Assembly: GCF_001467745.1 (NCBI RefSeq)
Contig: NZ_LNYG01000012.1
Coordinates: forward strand, 27,344 to 80,985
Direction of reading: 5' to 3'
DNA from: Legionella jamestowniensis
GTDB taxonomy: Bacteria; Pseudomonadota; Gammaproteobacteria; Legionellales; Legionellaceae
DNA length: 53,642 nt
The notes under the pieces are model-generated. The model made no database searches and was not told the origin of the DNA. It saw only the letters and a list, made by a program, of their open reading frames with translations. Every line of letters begins with the position of its first letter. Position 1 is the stretch's first letter. Of this stretch, positions 43,942 through 51,672 are shown one piece after another. A program made the translations under genes and the position numbers.

Positions 43942-44988
43942 ATGATTTTATCTAAGCGCATCCAAGACTATACTATTGTCTCCAACACCTTAGCATGTAT
44001 GAGTAACAATCAATTACAACAAACATTGTCTACTGGAAAAGCAATATACACCGGCATTGGTGGTACTTCAGTTCAGATAGAAGTTGAAAATATCCCCATC
44101 TTTGTAAAAAAAGTTTCGCTTACTACGCTTGAATTAAAACCAGAGAACTTCATGTCCACCGCAAACCTGTTTAATTTACCCATGTGTTATCAATATGGTA
44201 TTGGTTCGGCGGGCTTTAATGCTTGGCGTGAGCTTGCAGCACATGTTATAACCACTAATTGGGTCATTAGCGGCCAATGTCCAAACTTTCCAATATTATA
44301 TAGTTGGCGAATTATGCCTAATTCTTTAAACCAAACCGATTTATCCTATTGGGGTTCCACAGAAAATTATTTAGATTATTGGGAAAATAACGAATATATA
44401 AAAGACCGTGTTGAAAGCTTGTGTAAAGCCAACAGCAGTATTTTGTTATTTCTTGAGCATTCCCCTAAAAATTTATACCAACAATTAAAAGATATTTTAT
44501 CCAGTGACAATGAATTACGTGTAATAAAATACCTTGAAAAATTGAACCAATCATTTGAAACAGTTTTTACGTTCATGCAAGATAATAGTTTCCTTCACAT
44601 GGATGCGCACTTTCGTAATATTTTAGCGGATGAAGATAACATTTATCTCAGTGATTTTGGCCTAGCTTTATCAAAAAATTTCGATTTATCAAGAGCGGAA
44701 TTAAATTTTATAAATAACCATAAGCTGTATGATCGATGCAGTTATTCCGTCAATTTACTGCATGGTGTTTTAACAGGCTATGCCGGAGAAGATAATTGGG
44801 ATAAAATTTTAAACGACTATCTTAGCAACAATCTGCCTATCACCTTACCAGATAAAATCCAGAGTGTATTATCCAAGCATGCCTCAGTAGCAGAAAAAAT
44901 GCATCGCTTTTATAAAGAAATTCAGAAAGATAAATCTACGCCTTATCCTGCAATTTTTAATCACTTAAGCAATAAATCTGATCTGTAG
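43942..44988 (+). CDS. Protein-kinase-like protein, ICE cargo
   Basis: The 348-residue protein has a kinase layout: glycine-rich TGIGGTSVQIE, Lys in IFVKKV, Glu in WRELAAH, catalytic loop FLHMDAHFRNIL and metal-binding SDFGLA. All key residues are present, so activity is plausible; the H-x-D-x-H-x-x-N loop is closer to aminoglycoside/choline-kinase-like enzymes. The block STANLFNLPMCYQYGIGSAG is, from memory, a shared mark of a bacterial kinase family with unknown substrate. It lies 28 nt after the AcaB-like gene. Roles could be element maintenance, phage defence or host manipulation. Confidence 0.7.
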   Translation: MILSKRIQDYTIVSNTLACMSNNQLQQTLSTGKAIYTGIGGTSVQIEVENIPIFVKKVSLTTLELKPENFMSTANLFNLPMCYQYGIGSAGFNAWRELAAHVITTNWVISGQCPNFPILYSWRIMPNSLNQTDLSYWGSTENYLDYWENNEYIKDRVESLCKANSSILLFLEHSPKNLYQQLKDILSSDNELRVIKYLEKLNQSFETVFTFMQDNSFLHMDAHFRNILADEDNIYLSDFGLALSKNFDLSRAELNFINNHKLYDRCSYSVNLLHGVLTGYAGEDNWDKILNDYLSNNLPITLPDKIQSVLSKHASVAEKMHRFYKEIQKDKSTPYPAIFNHLSNKSDL

Positions 44989-45136
44989 CTTTCCGAAATC
45001 CTTTTTAATAATAAGAAATTGTCGACTGTCCCGGTTCAATGACATCTCCAAGCAAACTAGATTCATCATGATATCTATAAAATGGATGTCTATTGAGCCA
45101 AATGAAAGTATAATGCAACCCTTTTAAGTGAACAAA

Positions 45137-45622
45137 ATGCATACTGAGGCAGATGTGGTAGATGATAAGGAACCAGCAATTAAAAAGAAAAATTTAGTTT
45201 TTAATAATCAGCATGATGCGTATTGTTTTCAAGCAAGATACCAAAAGTTAGGTTATATAAAAAAATGCTCCCATGCCAAAATTTTACGACACAGGGTATA
45301 TGCCTCAGCATTTACAACAATGTGTCTTCAATCTTCATATAGATTCGTAGAGGATGGAGAATATTTCATAGGATGCCTAGAGTCTTGCACATTCTATCAA
45401 CCAATAGCAATTGGTAAATGGAAAAAAATAACTCTTTCAGTTAGAAAGAAAATAAATCAAATTTTATTAAAATTCGTAAAAACAGTAAAATGGGTATTGG
45501 AATGGTTTGCGTCTCTTTCTCCAATGGTACAATTAATTTTTGCCTTTACCCTTTTAATCATAACGCTTGGAAATAGTCCGGTAATAAACTTACTATTAGA
45601 TTTAATAAAAATAATAAAATGA
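45137..45622 (+). CDS. Hypothetical protein with one C-terminal membrane segment, 161 aa
   Basis: A soluble region with several Cys residues (residues 25-90) is followed by a basic helix and a C-terminal membrane anchor (MVQLIFAFTLLIITL). A GTG three codons earlier (45128) is an alternative start; neither has a strong binding site. I do not recognise the family. It lies 148 nt after the kinase-like gene and is the last gene before the non-coding region. Confidence 0.5.
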   Translation: MHTEADVVDDKEPAIKKKNLVFNNQHDAYCFQARYQKLGYIKKCSHAKILRHRVYASAFTTMCLQSSYRFVEDGEYFIGCLESCTFYQPIAIGKWKKITLSVRKKINQILLKFVKTVKWVLEWFASLSPMVQLIFAFTLLIITLGNSPVINLLLDLIKIIK

Positions 45623-46004
45623 GCTGATTAATATCGCTCATTACTTATTCAACCATTGGTATCTCCAGTTACAAAATTTACCTAAAACTGTAGACATTAA
45701 TCTAACGATACAATTATCCGATTGGCAATAAGTTGGAAATTAAAGAATGAATTTATGTGAATTGCAGCAGCAAAATTAGTTGAGGCGAATAATGTTTTTA
45801 AATCTTTAAGGTACACTATGAAGTTATATAATGTGTTTACTATATCACCATCACCAAGTGTAATAACGTTATTTCCTGTCGCATTTATATTTATACCTAC
45901 GTATCCTGTATTATTTTTGAACTCAGAGGGAGTTTCAATTTATCAACACTATCAGAAGATATTTCATACTAAGTAATCTTTGATGGAATTTGTGAGAATA
46001 AATT

Positions 46005-46042
46005 GGCTGCGTCACTGAGGATTTATCCGCAGTGACGCAGCC
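46005..46042. repeat. Near-perfect 38-nt hairpin, candidate oriT or regulatory element
   Basis: Arms GGCTGCGTCACTG (46005-46017) and CAGTGACGCAGCC (46030-46042) are exact complements; inside, GGAT and ATCC pair again around a TT loop with one A/G mismatch between. No T-run follows, so a terminator is unlikely. It could be a relaxase or replication-protein site; no relaxase gene supports the first option. Confidence 0.55.
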
Positions 46043-46181
46043 CAAGGACTGCGAAATTTTTCAATAAATTCAAGCTACTATTCATTATTTGGCAAGCGCG
46101 TGCAACGCGATTGCTCAAAATAATCATTTAAAAGCCCTTGTCCAACACAAGTCGTTTTGCTAATGTAACGTTAAGCATAAC

Positions 46182-46277
46182 TGACGAGACCGGTGCGATT
46201 CCGGCGAAACCTGAATAGGTCTTATTCAATAGCCACTCTCATTCTCTAATCTTGTGGTAGAACGATAAGTCGAGAAC
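46182..46277 (+). ncRNA. Candidate structured RNA (STAXI-like), copy A, upstream of the recombinase pair
   Basis: The motif shares conserved blocks with 49183-49278 (GGCGAAACCT, AATAGGTCTT, AGCCACT, TCATTC, CTAATCTT, TAAGTCG, GAAC). CCGG pairs with CCGG around a 7-nt loop; ACCT pairs with AGGT; TTCTC pairs with GAGAA; loop GGTG can pair with CACT (46234-46237), a pseudoknot. Three of these pairings change in a compensatory or wobble-compatible way in copy B. Placement upstream of recombinase and ardA genes fits the published STAXI RNA motif, but I could not run the model. Confidence 0.55.
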
Positions 46278-46492
46278 AAAACACCATCTGCACTTCGCAG
46301 AATCTATTGTAATAAAAAGCAATACAATTCTTTAAGAATTGAACCTCACAATACCCTCTCTGTATTGCCCCGGCGCAACAATAGTTCGTAGAGACTTTGT
46401 TGTATTTAAAACCATTAAACTTAAGGAGATCACCATCATAAAAAAGTAGTACCTATGTAATCAGGTCAATAGAAGTTTGTAGTTTAAAACTG

Positions 46493-46584
46493 ATTTGCCC
46501 CTGAACTGAGCCTTGAGGCACTACGCCTGGTACTGCAACCTTGCAGGCCGCTCTACCAACACTAAACAAAATACCAGGGCAAAT
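46493..46584 (+). promoter_or_regulatory. Folded leader directly upstream of the first recombinase gene
   Basis: ATTTGCCC (46493-46500) pairs with GGGCAAAT (46577-46584), enclosing further hairpins such as GCCT-TG-AGGC and CTGCAA-CC-TTGCAG. The closing stem ends 18 nt before the recombinase ATG, so folding could control its translation. Confidence 0.4.
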
Positions 46585-46602
46585 AGTTTTAGAGGGTTAC
46601 AG

Positions 46603-47406
46603 ATGAGAAAAAGTCAGCTTAGACAACAAGTAGATCAGTATTGTAAACACAATCACACGGAGTCATTCCGCGCGAAAAAACACCGTCATTTTGTATTACA
46701 CAAAATGATTCGTGATTTATATCATATTGGCCATGTTCCCCCCAAATGGCATGCAGTTACTCATGATCATATGGTGCAACTTGTTGTTCATTGGCAAAAA
46801 GAGGAGATCAAGTCTAAAACTATCATGAAATACATGACCATCATTCGTATATTTTTTCAGAGTATTGACCATTCAATTAATAATATTAGTAACCAGAATT
46901 TGGGAATTAAAAGCCCTCAACAGCATTCCAAGACAATCTTTTTTCCAAATAATCACGTAGAAACACTAAAAAATCCCGTTGCAAAAATAATGCTCGAATT
47001 CCAAATTTATTTTGGATTAACACTTAGTGAAGTAATGCGTCTAAATCCTGCTATCCATATTCAGGAAAATTCACTTTGGATTACAAGAGATATTGCCACA
47101 AACAGCCATGACAGGAGGATTCCTGTTAGAAATGATAGGCAAGCTCAAGCCAATAAAACACTTAAAACACTATGCAAAGAAGAAAGTTTGATTTTAACTT
47201 TTGGATATCATTTTGTACGCGGCGCGTACAGCCATGAAATGAAAAAAATAGGCTTGTCATCATCAAAGAGCTATCGCTGTTTTTATGCCAAGAATATGTA
47301 TTCTGAATTGAGTCAAATCTTATCTCCATATTTGGCGAAACAAACCATCATGCGTGAAATGGGATTGCAATCCAGACGCACGCTATGGAGTTATCTGCAT
47401 GAGTAA
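46603..47406 (+). CDS. Catalytically degenerate tyrosine-recombinase-like protein
   Basis: The 267-residue protein has an N-terminal SAM-like DNA-binding half and a C-terminal recombinase-like half, but the expected catalytic positions differ: GLR becomes GLT (IYFGLTLSEVMRL) and the H-x-L-R-H motif becomes SYRCFYAK. A terminal Tyr (WSYLHE) remains. AGAGG lies 6 nt before ATG 46603. It overlaps the following complete recombinase by 8 nt. Related sequences suggest a duplicated pair in which this member binds DNA or partners the active one without catalysis (inference). Confidence 0.6.
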   Translation: MRKSQLRQQVDQYCKHNHTESFRAKKHRHFVLHKMIRDLYHIGHVPPKWHAVTHDHMVQLVVHWQKEEIKSKTIMKYMTIIRIFFQSIDHSINNISNQNLGIKSPQQHSKTIFFPNNHVETLKNPVAKIMLEFQIYFGLTLSEVMRLNPAIHIQENSLWITRDIATNSHDRRIPVRNDRQAQANKTLKTLCKEESLILTFGYHFVRGAYSHEMKKIGLSSSKSYRCFYAKNMYSELSQILSPYLAKQTIMREMGLQSRRTLWSYLHE

Positions 47407-48301
47407 TACAAAATTGTGTTCAGCAAAATTTTCAATCAACGAATTGGTTAAAAAAGCATATGGACATTCCTATGCTAGCCAATCAGACATGCGTCATATG
47501 CTCTTTCGATGTGTGAAAGACTTACATGAGCTTGGCTATAAAATTGGCCATATAAAAGGATTAAAAGCAAAACATATCTACATGTTAGTAGATCACTGGA
47601 AATCTGAAGGAAAAAATCCAGGAACAATTAAAAACTATATGGCCAAACTACGCAAAGCAGCGTGTCTATTAGATAGCCCAAAACTCCTTAAGCCAGAAAA
47701 TAGTGCATATAATATCTGTCAACGCTCTTATGTATCCTCAATCAACAAAGCAATTTATCATATTGATCTATCCAGGTGCACCGATCCTTACATTAGATTA
47801 TCCATTGAAGGTCAGATGCTTTTTGGCCTAAGGCGTGAAGAATCCATGAAATTTACACTTAGTGAAGCACACCATGGGGATAGCTTGATGATTAAACCAA
47901 GTTGGACAAAAGGAGGCATAGGCAGAACATTAAACATAACAAATGAGGCACAACGTCAATGGTTAACAAAGGTTTCTCGGTTGGTAAGAGCTGGGGAATC
48001 GCTCATACCATCAAATAGAACCTATAAGCAGCACTTAAGTCATTATGAAGAACAAGCAAAAATCATGGGGGTTAGTAAACTGCATGGCTTAAGACATGCC
48101 TATGCCCAGAGACGATATAGAGAGCTAACCCAATTATTTGATCCAAAAAATAAAGGAATGGTATGCCCATTTGAAGGCGGAAAAAAATTCAAGGACATGA
48201 GTCCAATAGAAAAAGCCATGGATAGAAAAGCACGCCAAATGATTAGCCTTGAATTAGGACACTCTCGTTTATCAATAACAAGAATTTATTGTGGAAAGTA
48301 A
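47399..48301 (+). CDS. Active-looking tyrosine recombinase (XerDC-like integrase, integrase_1 type)
   Basis: The protein of about 300 residues has the full tyrosine-recombinase set: Arg in FGLRREE (about 145), Lys in WTKGG (about 171), His and Arg in LHGLRHAYA (about 229 and 232), His in LGHSRLS and Tyr in RIYCGK at the very end. GGAG lies within 10 nt of ATG 47399, inside the upstream gene, so translation is coupled. It could resolve element dimers or catalyse excision. Unusually, the nucleophile lies only a few residues from the C-terminus. Confidence 0.75.
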   Translation: MSNTKLCSAKFSINELVKKAYGHSYASQSDMRHMLFRCVKDLHELGYKIGHIKGLKAKHIYMLVDHWKSEGKNPGTIKNYMAKLRKAACLLDSPKLLKPENSAYNICQRSYVSSINKAIYHIDLSRCTDPYIRLSIEGQMLFGLRREESMKFTLSEAHHGDSLMIKPSWTKGGIGRTLNITNEAQRQWLTKVSRLVRAGESLIPSNRTYKQHLSHYEEQAKIMGVSKLHGLRHAYAQRRYRELTQLFDPKNKGMVCPFEGGKKFKDMSPIEKAMDRKARQMISLELGHSRLSITRIYCGK

Positions 48302-48304
48302 GTG

Positions 48305-48371
48305 ATTATGTAAAGTTCCCTAAAAAAAATCAGTAAAATCAGCAAGCATTGTCATAGTTACTTTACATAAT
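48305..48371. repeat. 67-bp inverted-repeat unit after the recombinase pair
   Basis: ATTATGTAAAGT (48305-48316) and ACTTTACATAAT (48360-48371) are perfect 12-bp complements around a 43-nt spacer. Sitting just after the recombinase stop, they could be recombinase binding sites or a stem without a T-run. The spacer is AT-rich and shows no gene. Confidence 0.4.
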
Positions 48372-48508
48372 ATTTTATCAAAGTTGGAATCTGTTGCAAA
48401 ACCTCATAAGCGGTTGCTTTACCTAGTTATTAAGCATTAAACAGTTATTGCCAGTGTATTTTGCTTTTGGTATTCTCGCTGTAAATTTTGATAAATCTTA
48501 AATGATCA

Positions 48509-48928
48509 ATGAAGTTATTTACACAGTCTCTTTTCTTAATATATTTAGGACTAAGTTCTATGCTACACGCAGCCAAACCTATCCCTTACACTATATTGCT
48601 TACAGACAAAGATGGTAACTCTTATTTTAAGACAGCAAAAGAAGAGTTAAATCCTGCTAAAGTAGGTTTTACTAGCTCTGTGATCCCCGCGCACAAAGTT
48701 TTTTTTGGCAAGGGTCCTAATAAAGAGCAAGATTGGCATAACCCTGCTCAAAAGTTATTTATTATTGTTTTATCTGGGGTTATGCAAATTGAAACAAGTC
48801 GTGGTGAAATCAAAAATTTCAGCCCAGGTGAAATATTGTTAGCGGAAGATCTAACTGGCAAAGGTCATAAAACACGTAGTCTTAATGAAGAACCAGTAAA
48901 TTATCTTGCAATACCATCAATTAAGTGA
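48509..48928 (+). CDS. Secreted cupin-domain protein, 139 aa
   Basis: A signal peptide (MKLFTQSLFLIYLGLSSMLHA) is followed by a single cupin barrel: W-H-N-P-A-Q-K-L-F-I-I-V-L-S-G-V-M-Q, then GEIKNFSPGEILLAEDLTGK and GHKT. Cupins bind small ligands or metals; the function here is unknown, with periplasmic location expected. It is isolated cargo between the recombinases and the ardA region. Confidence 0.75.
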   Translation: MKLFTQSLFLIYLGLSSMLHAAKPIPYTILLTDKDGNSYFKTAKEELNPAKVGFTSSVIPAHKVFFGKGPNKEQDWHNPAQKLFIIVLSGVMQIETSRGEIKNFSPGEILLAEDLTGKGHKTRSLNEEPVNYLAIPSIK

Positions 48929-49097
48929 AAGGTAACTCCCAGCAATATTCAGACAGGCCTGAGAATACTCCTCAAATCAGATGATGACTCAGGCTTGATG
49001 CATGGCATTCATAGATAAGTCAAGATTTACTGCACATAATAATCTGCTAACCACAATAGATTTTTTGTGCTCTTAAGCATAAGGTCTATTGCGGCTA

Positions 49098-49149
49098 AAA
49101 TCAATCAAAACGTGTTTTATTTAAATTAATAACACGTTTTGATTGATTT
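49098..49149. repeat. 52-bp palindrome, perfect 19-bp arms
   Basis: AAATCAATCAAAACGTGTT (49098-49116) is exactly complementary to 49131-49149, around a 14-bp AT-only spacer. It is stronger than any typical operator. It could be a bidirectional terminator, a cruciform-type replication or transfer site, or a protein binding site. Confidence 0.5.
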
Positions 49150-49182
49150 ATTTGTGGTAACAGTTTAAAGTACCCATAACAC

Positions 49183-49278
49183 AACTGAAGAGCCAGTGAA
49201 AGCCTGGCGAAACCTAATAGGTCTTGTGAAGAGCCACTATCATTCCCTAATCTTATGGCAGAACGTTAAGTCGGGAAC
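49183..49278 (+). ncRNA. Candidate structured RNA (STAXI-like), copy B, upstream of ardA
   Basis: It corresponds block for block to 46182-46277. Pairs CCAG/CTGG around a 7-nt loop, ACCT/AGGT, TTCCC/GGGAA, inner CTTA/TAAG, and loop AGTG with CACT (49235-49238) are all kept, with changes relative to copy A that retain pairing. It lies about 220 nt upstream of the small ORF and 470 nt upstream of ardA. Confidence 0.55.
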
Positions 49279-49498
49279 CTCAGTTTCGATCATTGATCAT
49301 CCACCAGGGTGAAACCACATTAAAACCTCTTGTTTTAAACCTTTTTGTCCATTCGCATAGTCATTTGCGAACGGCTGTTCTTTAAAAATTAGGCGAATCA
49401 ACCAGGCTTATTGTAACCAAGTATGGATGAGTCATTTTTTAACTCATCTGGGAAAAACTTCCCTGATAAGGTGGTTTTCCCAATTTTTGGAGAAAACT

Positions 49499-49684
49499 AT
49501 GGAAAATGTGAGTTCTACTATCTCAAGAAAGGAATACGTATTTTTTGATTTAGCTTGTTTTATTAATGAATTTCATACCTTGCGCCATGAGTTATCAGCA
49601 CAAGATATAGAGGAAATTAAGCAGCTAAGCAAGAAATTGCATTCTCTTTTAGAGACTCAACATCCTCAGCTCAATTTAGTTTAA
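49499..49684 (+). CDS. Small acidic protein upstream of ardA, 61 aa
   Basis: A GGAG site lies 7 nt before ATG 49499. The product is helical and acidic (LSAQDIEEIKQLSKKLHSLL). No family recognised. It shares the leader with ardA and ends 65 nt before it, so it may belong to the same antirestriction operon. An upstream in-frame start at 49427 lies in the hairpin region and is less likely. Confidence 0.5.
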   Translation: MENVSSTISRKEYVFFDLACFINEFHTLRHELSAQDIEEIKQLSKKLHSLLETQHPQLNLV

Positions 49685-49749
49685 CCCTAAGTAGGAGTGC
49701 TTATTTCTACTTAGGGAATAGCACTTCTTTTGCAAGGAGTCTTAAAAAA

Positions 49750-50256
49750 ATGGATGCACCTCAAATTTATGTTGCATGCCTTGCAGCATATAACAATGGC
49801 ATGCTGCACGGAGAATGGATTGATGCAACTCAGGATGTAAGCACTATTTATGATGAAATTCATAAAATATTGGCTAACAGCCCCATTGAGGATGCAGAGG
49901 AATTTGCGATCCATGATTTTGAAGGATTTGGTGGTGCGCAAATTGGCGAGTATGACAGCATCAATGATGTTGCTGAGCTTGCCACCTTCATTATGAAGCA
50001 TGGGGAATTAGGTGCTGAACTTTTTAGCTACTACTCGATTGACGATGCTGAGAGGATGTTAGAGGAAAATTACCACGGCGCTTATGATAGTGAAGTTGAT
50101 TTCGCCCGTGCGCTTTTTGACGACTGCTACAGCAGTACAATACCGGAAGATCTGCTGTTTTATTTTGATTATGAGGCTTTTGCACGTGATCTTTTTATAA
50201 ACGATTATTTTTCGGTAGAAGCAGATGCTCAGACGCATGTTTTTTCTAGCTACTAA
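49750..50256 (+). CDS. ardA: ArdA-family antirestriction protein
   Basis: The 168-residue acidic protein has the ArdA front PQIYVACLAAYNNGMLHGEW followed by IDATQD and the EEFAIHDFEGFGG motif. ArdA mimics DNA and blocks type I restriction enzymes when the element enters a new host. AAGGAG is about 11 nt upstream. A terminator hairpin follows immediately. It sits beside the right end of the ICE with excisionase and integrase genes. Confidence 0.92.
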   Translation: MDAPQIYVACLAAYNNGMLHGEWIDATQDVSTIYDEIHKILANSPIEDAEEFAIHDFEGFGGAQIGEYDSINDVAELATFIMKHGELGAELFSYYSIDDAERMLEENYHGAYDSEVDFARALFDDCYSSTIPEDLLFYFDYEAFARDLFINDYFSVEADAQTHVFSSY

Positions 50257-50277
50257 GCCCCCTCTTTGGGGCTTTTT
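50255..50277 (+). terminator. Rho-independent terminator after ardA
   Basis: AAGCCCC (50255-50261) pairs with GGGGCTT (50268-50274) around a 6-nt loop, followed by a T-run. It overlaps the ardA stop codon, so ardA is the end of its transcript. Confidence 0.85.
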
Positions 50278-50358
50278 ATATGCTAATTCTTAATACACAA
50301 AACTTGCACTAGAAAACACAATATGTTTTAATATTAAAAACGTAATGTTTTACTTGTG

Positions 50359-50712
50359 ATGATTCATAGAGATTTCAATAACATGAATAACTATAATGAT
50401 AGAGGAAATAATTATAACACAAAAACCTTAGACATTATTCAGACAGCTAATTTTCTAGGTATCCATAAAGAAACAGCGCGGCGGTTAGCAGCTTCAGGTG
50501 AACTTCCAGGGGTAAAAATTGGTAGAGCGTGGCGATTTATAGAACAAGATATCGTTGAATTTATGCGATCTCAATATTACAGCATTAAGGAATTATCTGT
50601 AAGCGATAGCAGGAGCAATAAACAATGGCAATCACAAAAAGAAATAACATCTGGTGGATTGACATCTCGCACAACGGAAAACGAATACGTCAAAGCACTG
50701 GGACTGAAATAA
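50359..50712 (+). CDS. Excisionase-like helix-turn-helix protein
   Basis: The core DIIQTANFLGIHKETARRLA, then GELPGVKIGRAWRFIEQDI is the MerR/BldC-like HTH of excisionase-family proteins; the last 50 residues are unstructured. Starts at 50356 (GTG), 50359 or 50383 are possible. The gene overlaps the integrase by 88 nt in another frame. It probably acts as recombination directionality factor for the integrase. Confidence 0.75.
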   Translation: MIHRDFNNMNNYNDRGNNYNTKTLDIIQTANFLGIHKETARRLAASGELPGVKIGRAWRFIEQDIVEFMRSQYYSIKELSVSDSRSNKQWQSQKEITSGGLTSRTTENEYVKALGLK

Positions 50713-51602
50713 AAAATAAGGCACAACAATTACATGATAAATTAAAATTTGATCTCTGGAACAATACAAAACTTAATTCGTTGCCTCAAAAATGTTGGGT
50801 AGATGCAGTTCTTCGCTGGTTAGAAGAATCAGCTCATAAACGAAGCCTAGAAGATGACAAAATCCACCTACGTTGGGCGGATCCTTATCTTCGGGGACTA
50901 TTAATAACAGAAATTAATCAAGATCATATTGAGACGCTTGCTAAAGCTCGAGAATCCACGAATGTCTCCCCTACTACTGTTAATCGAATGCTAGAAATCA
51001 TTCGTGCAATTCTTCGTAAAGCCCAAAAAGAATGGGGATGGCTTCTTTCTGTTCCTCCTATTCGGATGAGAAAAATAGACAATAAGCGAATTCGTTGGCT
51101 TACTCGTCAGGAAACTAAACGATTGCTGGAAGAATTACCCACACATCTTAAAGATATGGTCCATTTTACCTTATGCACTGGATTACGGGAGTCTAATGTT
51201 ACACAATTAAAATGGAAAGATGTTGATTTAAATCGTCGGCACGCTTTGGTCCATCCAGAAGAATCAAAAACTAAGAAAGCTATTCCTGTTCCTTTAAATA
51301 GTCAGGCGGTAGAGATATTAAACCAACAAAAAGGTAGACATCCTATTTTTGTGTTCACATATAATGGCAATCCTGTCACTCGCTGTAATAATCATGCATG
51401 GCGTAAGGCATTGAAGCGCGCTGGTATTAAAGATTTCCGGTGGCATGATTTACGTCATACTTGGGCAAGTTGGCATGTTCAAAGTGGCACCAGCCTTCAT
51501 GAGCTACAGCAGTTAGGTGGGTGGTCTAACTATGAGACAGTTTTAAGATATGCTCACTTATCAGGAAAACACCTACAAGCAGCAGCAGAAAGAATCATTT
51601 AG
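50625..51602 (+). CDS. int: ICE tyrosine integrase
   Basis: The 325-residue protein has the integrase catalytic set: Arg in CTGLRESNV, Lys in ESKTKKAIPV, His and Arg in WHDLRHTWAS, a Trp in place of the second His (LGGWSNYE) and Tyr in LRYAHLSG. AATAAAC then a weak binding site precede ATG 50625, inside the excisionase gene. It sits about 1 kb from the tRNA-Arg fragment, the probable attachment site, and should integrate and excise the element. Confidence 0.92.
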   Translation: MAITKRNNIWWIDISHNGKRIRQSTGTEIKNKAQQLHDKLKFDLWNNTKLNSLPQKCWVDAVLRWLEESAHKRSLEDDKIHLRWADPYLRGLLITEINQDHIETLAKARESTNVSPTTVNRMLEIIRAILRKAQKEWGWLLSVPPIRMRKIDNKRIRWLTRQETKRLLEELPTHLKDMVHFTLCTGLRESNVTQLKWKDVDLNRRHALVHPEESKTKKAIPVPLNSQAVEILNQQKGRHPIFVFTYNGNPVTRCNNHAWRKALKRAGIKDFRWHDLRHTWASWHVQSGTSLHELQQLGGWSNYETVLRYAHLSGKHLQAAAERII

Positions 51603-51672
51603 CTATGAGGGTAACTTTACCGGTCTTGTCACTCAGCAAATTTTATATGCAGAGCTGGCTTTTTGGCCGAAG

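Larger units (their letters stand above)
45623..46602. other. Long structured non-coding region before the recombinase pair
   Basis: No gene is supported in this 980-bp stretch. It holds a large hairpin (46005-46042), a smaller one (46092-46114, GCAAGCGCG versus CGCGATTGC with one mismatch), an RNA-like motif (46182-46277), the hairpins AATTCTT-T-AAGAATT (46326-46340) and CAATAC/GTATTG (46349-46367), and a final leader (46493-46584). This density suggests a control or transfer-origin region. Confidence 0.55.
48929..49498. other. Non-coding stretch with large palindrome and RNA-like motif before ardA region
   Basis: No gene is supported. Besides the palindrome at 49098-49149 and the RNA-like motif at 49183-49278, the leader shows TTCGCA/TGCGAA, GATGAGT/ACTCATC and GGGAAAA/TTTTCCC hairpins between 49350 and 49480, so a folded 5' region precedes the small ORF and ardA. 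Confidence 0.5.
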
